Shown one piece after another: positions 5,229-6,598 of a DNA stretch of 6,598 nucleotides. Location of the stretch: assembly GCA_944353735.1 (NCBI GenBank), contig CALVPU010000006.1:1-6598 (forward strand), read 5' to 3'. The stretch comes from an uncultured Eubacteriales bacterium (GTDB lineage Bacteria; Bacillota; Clostridia; Christensenellales; Aristaeellaceae). The notes under the pieces were generated by a model. That model had not been told where the DNA came from. It made no database searches and saw nothing but the letters and a program-made list of their open reading frames with translations. Both the position numbers and the translations under genes were made by a program. How positions within the stretch are numbered: the first letter of the stretch is position 1; each line of letters begins with the position of its first letter.

Positions 5229-5771
5229 TTACCAGCGGGAACCGATGCGGCTGAACGCCATGAGCACGTTGTCGATGCCCAGCAGGATCAGGTAGCAGCC
5301 GATCGTCACCGTGGCGGACATCAATGTCAGCACCGGGCGCGCCAGCATGAGAATGCCGAGCACGAGGCCGGCGGCGTTGAGGATGAGCGTCAGCCAGTAC
5401 GCCGTCCTGCCCGCCGTCATGCGCACGAACGACAGCCCGCTCAGCCGCGAAATGCAGTGGCAGATGAACCACAGCGGGAAGAACACGACCATCGCCCAGC
5501 GCCCGGCGCCGGGATGGAGCATCAACATCAGGCCCGCCAGCACGCTGAGGATGCCGGAGATGAGCGAGATCGTGGGGGCAAAGCCCGTGTGCGCCTCCGT
5601 CTTGATATAAAACACGATGTCGACGATGCTCATTGTCGTGGCGACGATTCCGTAGAACAGCACCAGCCCGTTGAGCGCCTCCAGGGGGCGCGAAAAGGTG
5701 AACAGACCCATCGCGATCAGCGCGACGCCGATGAGCAGCTCCACCCAGCCAAATCCTGAACGCCGTCTCAT
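5229..5771 (-). CDS. HdeD/DUF308-family integral membrane protein
   Basis: A 180-aa protein with about six hydrophobic helices, near residues 10-26, 33-56, 68-87, 91-109, 123-147 and 149-172. They are arranged as three hairpin pairs with a proline-containing turn in each (SRPLEAL at 27-33, HPGAG at 86-90, ARPVLTL at 144-150). This internal threefold pattern is typical of HdeD-like proteins of the inner membrane. HdeD of Escherichia coli is linked to acid resistance, but the molecular function of the family is not established, and acid resistance should not be assumed here. The ATG overlaps the ftsH stop as ATGA. Its AAGGAGG site (5782-5788, spacer 10 nt) lies inside the last ftsH codons, so translation is probably coupled to FtsH. 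No frameshift is seen. Confidence 0.85.
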   Translation of the reverse strand: MRRRSGFGWVELLIGVALIAMGLFTFSRPLEALNGLVLFYGIVATTMSIVDIVFYIKTEAHTGFAPTISLISGILSVLAGLMLMLHPGAGRWAMVVFFPLWFICHCISRLSGLSFVRMTAGRTAYWLTLILNAAGLVLGILMLARPVLTLMSATVTIGCYLILLGIDNVLMAFSRIGSRW

Positions 5772-6598
5772 TCCGCCAATGCCTCCTTCTTGACCGCCGG
5801 TGCAAAGATCTGCATGAACTCCTCGCCGGTGATGGTCTCCTTTTCGTACAGGAACTGCGCCAGTTCGTCGAGCTTCGCGCGGTTTTCGACGAGGATGCCC
5901 TTCGCCTTTTCGTGCTGCGCCTTGACCAGCGCCACGACCTTGCGGTCGATCTCGCGCTGCGTGTCCGCGGAGCAGGCCAGCGAGGCGTCGCCGCCCAGAT
6001 ACTGGTTGTTGACCGTCTCCAGCGCGACCATGTCGAAGTCCTCGCTCATGCCGTAGCGGGCGATCATGGCGCGCGCCAGCTTGGTCGCCTGCTCGATGTC
6101 GTTGGAGGCGCCGGTGGTGATTTCGCCGAAGGCGACCTCCTCAGCGGCGCGACCGCCGGTGAGCGTAGCGATCCTGTTCTCGAGTTCCGCGCGGGTCATC
6201 AGGTACTTGTCGCCCTGCTCGACCTGCATCGTGTAGCCCAGCGCGCCGGACGTGCGCGGAATGATGGTGATCTTCTGCACCGGCGCGGAGTGGCTCTGGC
6301 TGGCGGCGACGACCGCATGACCGATCTCGTGGTAGGCGACAACGCGCTTCTCCCGGTCGGACAGCACGGCGTTCTTCTTCTGGTAACCGGCGATGACGAC
6401 CTCGATGCTCTCCTCGAGATCCGCCTGCGTGACCGCCGTGCGCCCGTTGCGCACGGCCCGCAGCGCGCCCTCGTTGATGATGTTCGCCAGATCCGCGCCG
6501 GACGCGCCGGACGCCATGCGGGCGATGGTGTGGTAGTCGAGCTCGCCGTCGGTGCGGATCTTCTTGGCGTGCACCTTGAGGATCTCCTCGCGGCCCTT
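5768..6598 (-). CDS. ftsH: ATP-dependent zinc metalloprotease FtsH, C-terminal part
   Basis: The last 276 residues of FtsH; the gene continues past the right edge, so the transmembrane N-terminus and the Walker A/B sites are not in view. FtsH is a membrane-anchored hexameric AAA+ protease that degrades misfolded membrane proteins and selected cytosolic regulators. KGREEILKVHAKKI at 1-14 and SGADLANIINEGAL at 33-46 are the end of the AAA+ module and its lid. The zinc site is HEIGH at 90-94 (AYHEIGHAVV) with the third ligand Asp167 in TTGASNDIEQATKLAR. VQKITIIPR and LTGGRAAEEV are also family hallmarks. The GTG at 6572-6574 is an internal valine codon, not a start, since the similarity continues upstream to the edge. 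C-ending codons are commoner here than in the genes further left. Confidence 0.97.
   Translation of the reverse strand, partial: KGREEILKVHAKKIRTDGELDYHTIARMASGASGADLANIINEGALRAVRNGRTAVTQADLEESIEVVIAGYQKKNAVLSDREKRVVAYHEIGHAVVAASQSHSAPVQKITIIPRTSGALGYTMQVEQGDKYLMTRAELENRIATLTGGRAAEEVAFGEITTGASNDIEQATKLARAMIARYGMSEDFDMVALETVNNQYLGGDASLACSADTQREIDRKVVALVKAQHEKAKGILVENRAKLDELAQFLYEKETITGEEFMQIFAPAVKKEALAE
5782..5788 (-). promoter_or_regulatory. Ribosome-binding site of the HdeD-like gene, embedded in ftsH
   Basis: AAGGAGG is supplied by the codons for the Lys-Lys-Glu-Ala near the end of FtsH, 10 nt before the ATG at 5771. Together with the 4-bp ATGA overlap this indicates translational coupling of the two genes. 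Confidence 0.75.

Noticed and set aside
3772..5295. A 507-codon plus-strand frame antisense to the SDR and GT8 genes
   Set aside because: It spans two well-supported minus-strand genes and their gap, is compositionally biased, and has no recognisable domain.
6572..6574. GTG as the start codon of the ftsH fragment
   Set aside because: It encodes valine in the conserved EEILKVHAKK stretch. FtsH similarity continues upstream to the window edge, so the gene is simply cut.

Overview
The window reads as a high-GC bacterial chromosome segment, most likely from the Clostridia (Bacillota), possibly a gut lineage. The evidence is strong Shine-Dalgarno sites (AAAGGAGG, GGGAGG, AGGAGG), an SDR-type mannonate/fructuronate oxidoreductase of the Bacillus/Clostridia kind rather than the long-chain enterobacterial UxuB, and a clostridial-looking FtsH C-terminus. 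I cannot name a genus from the sequence alone.

All six recognisable genes lie on the minus strand, so transcription runs from right to left. In that order they are: the 3' half of ftsH (cut by the right edge, 5768-6598); a six-helix HdeD/DUF308 membrane protein whose ATG overlaps the ftsH stop as ATGA (5229-5771); a family 8 glycosyltransferase (4201-5085); an SDR oxidoreductase of the D-mannonate oxidoreductase type (3237-4103); a PfkB-family sugar kinase, probably 2-keto-3-deoxygluconate kinase (2015-3073); and 6-phosphogluconate dehydrogenase (426-1892). The gaps are 143, 97, 163 and 122 bp. No gap holds a hairpin followed by a T-run, and no gap holds a convincing sigma-70 promoter. One long transcript is possible but not shown.

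The three left-hand genes fit a sugar-acid theme. The SDR would interconvert fructuronate and mannonate, the kinase would phosphorylate 2-keto-3-deoxygluconate, and Gnd oxidises 6-phosphogluconate to ribulose 5-phosphate with NADPH. The dehydratase (UxuA) and aldolase (KdgA) that would complete the hexuronate route are not in this window. The right-hand genes (FtsH, HdeD-like, GT8) concern membrane quality control and envelope or glycan work. Synonymous codon use changes between the two halves: G-ending codons dominate on the left, C-ending codons are commoner in ftsH.

The left end (1-349) holds no gene. It is a tandem array of a 122-129 bp unit, closed at 324-361 by a perfect 15-bp hairpin made from an inverted copy of the unit's own core. 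The gaps also contain GC-rich hairpins directly upstream of two ribosome-binding sites, an operator-like dyad (3166-3188), and an AT-richer patch (1946-1988) that could be an operator or the end of a lost insertion sequence. I see no defence system, phage, CRISPR array or complete mobile element. The most unusual material is the repeat array and the gap elements, not the genes.
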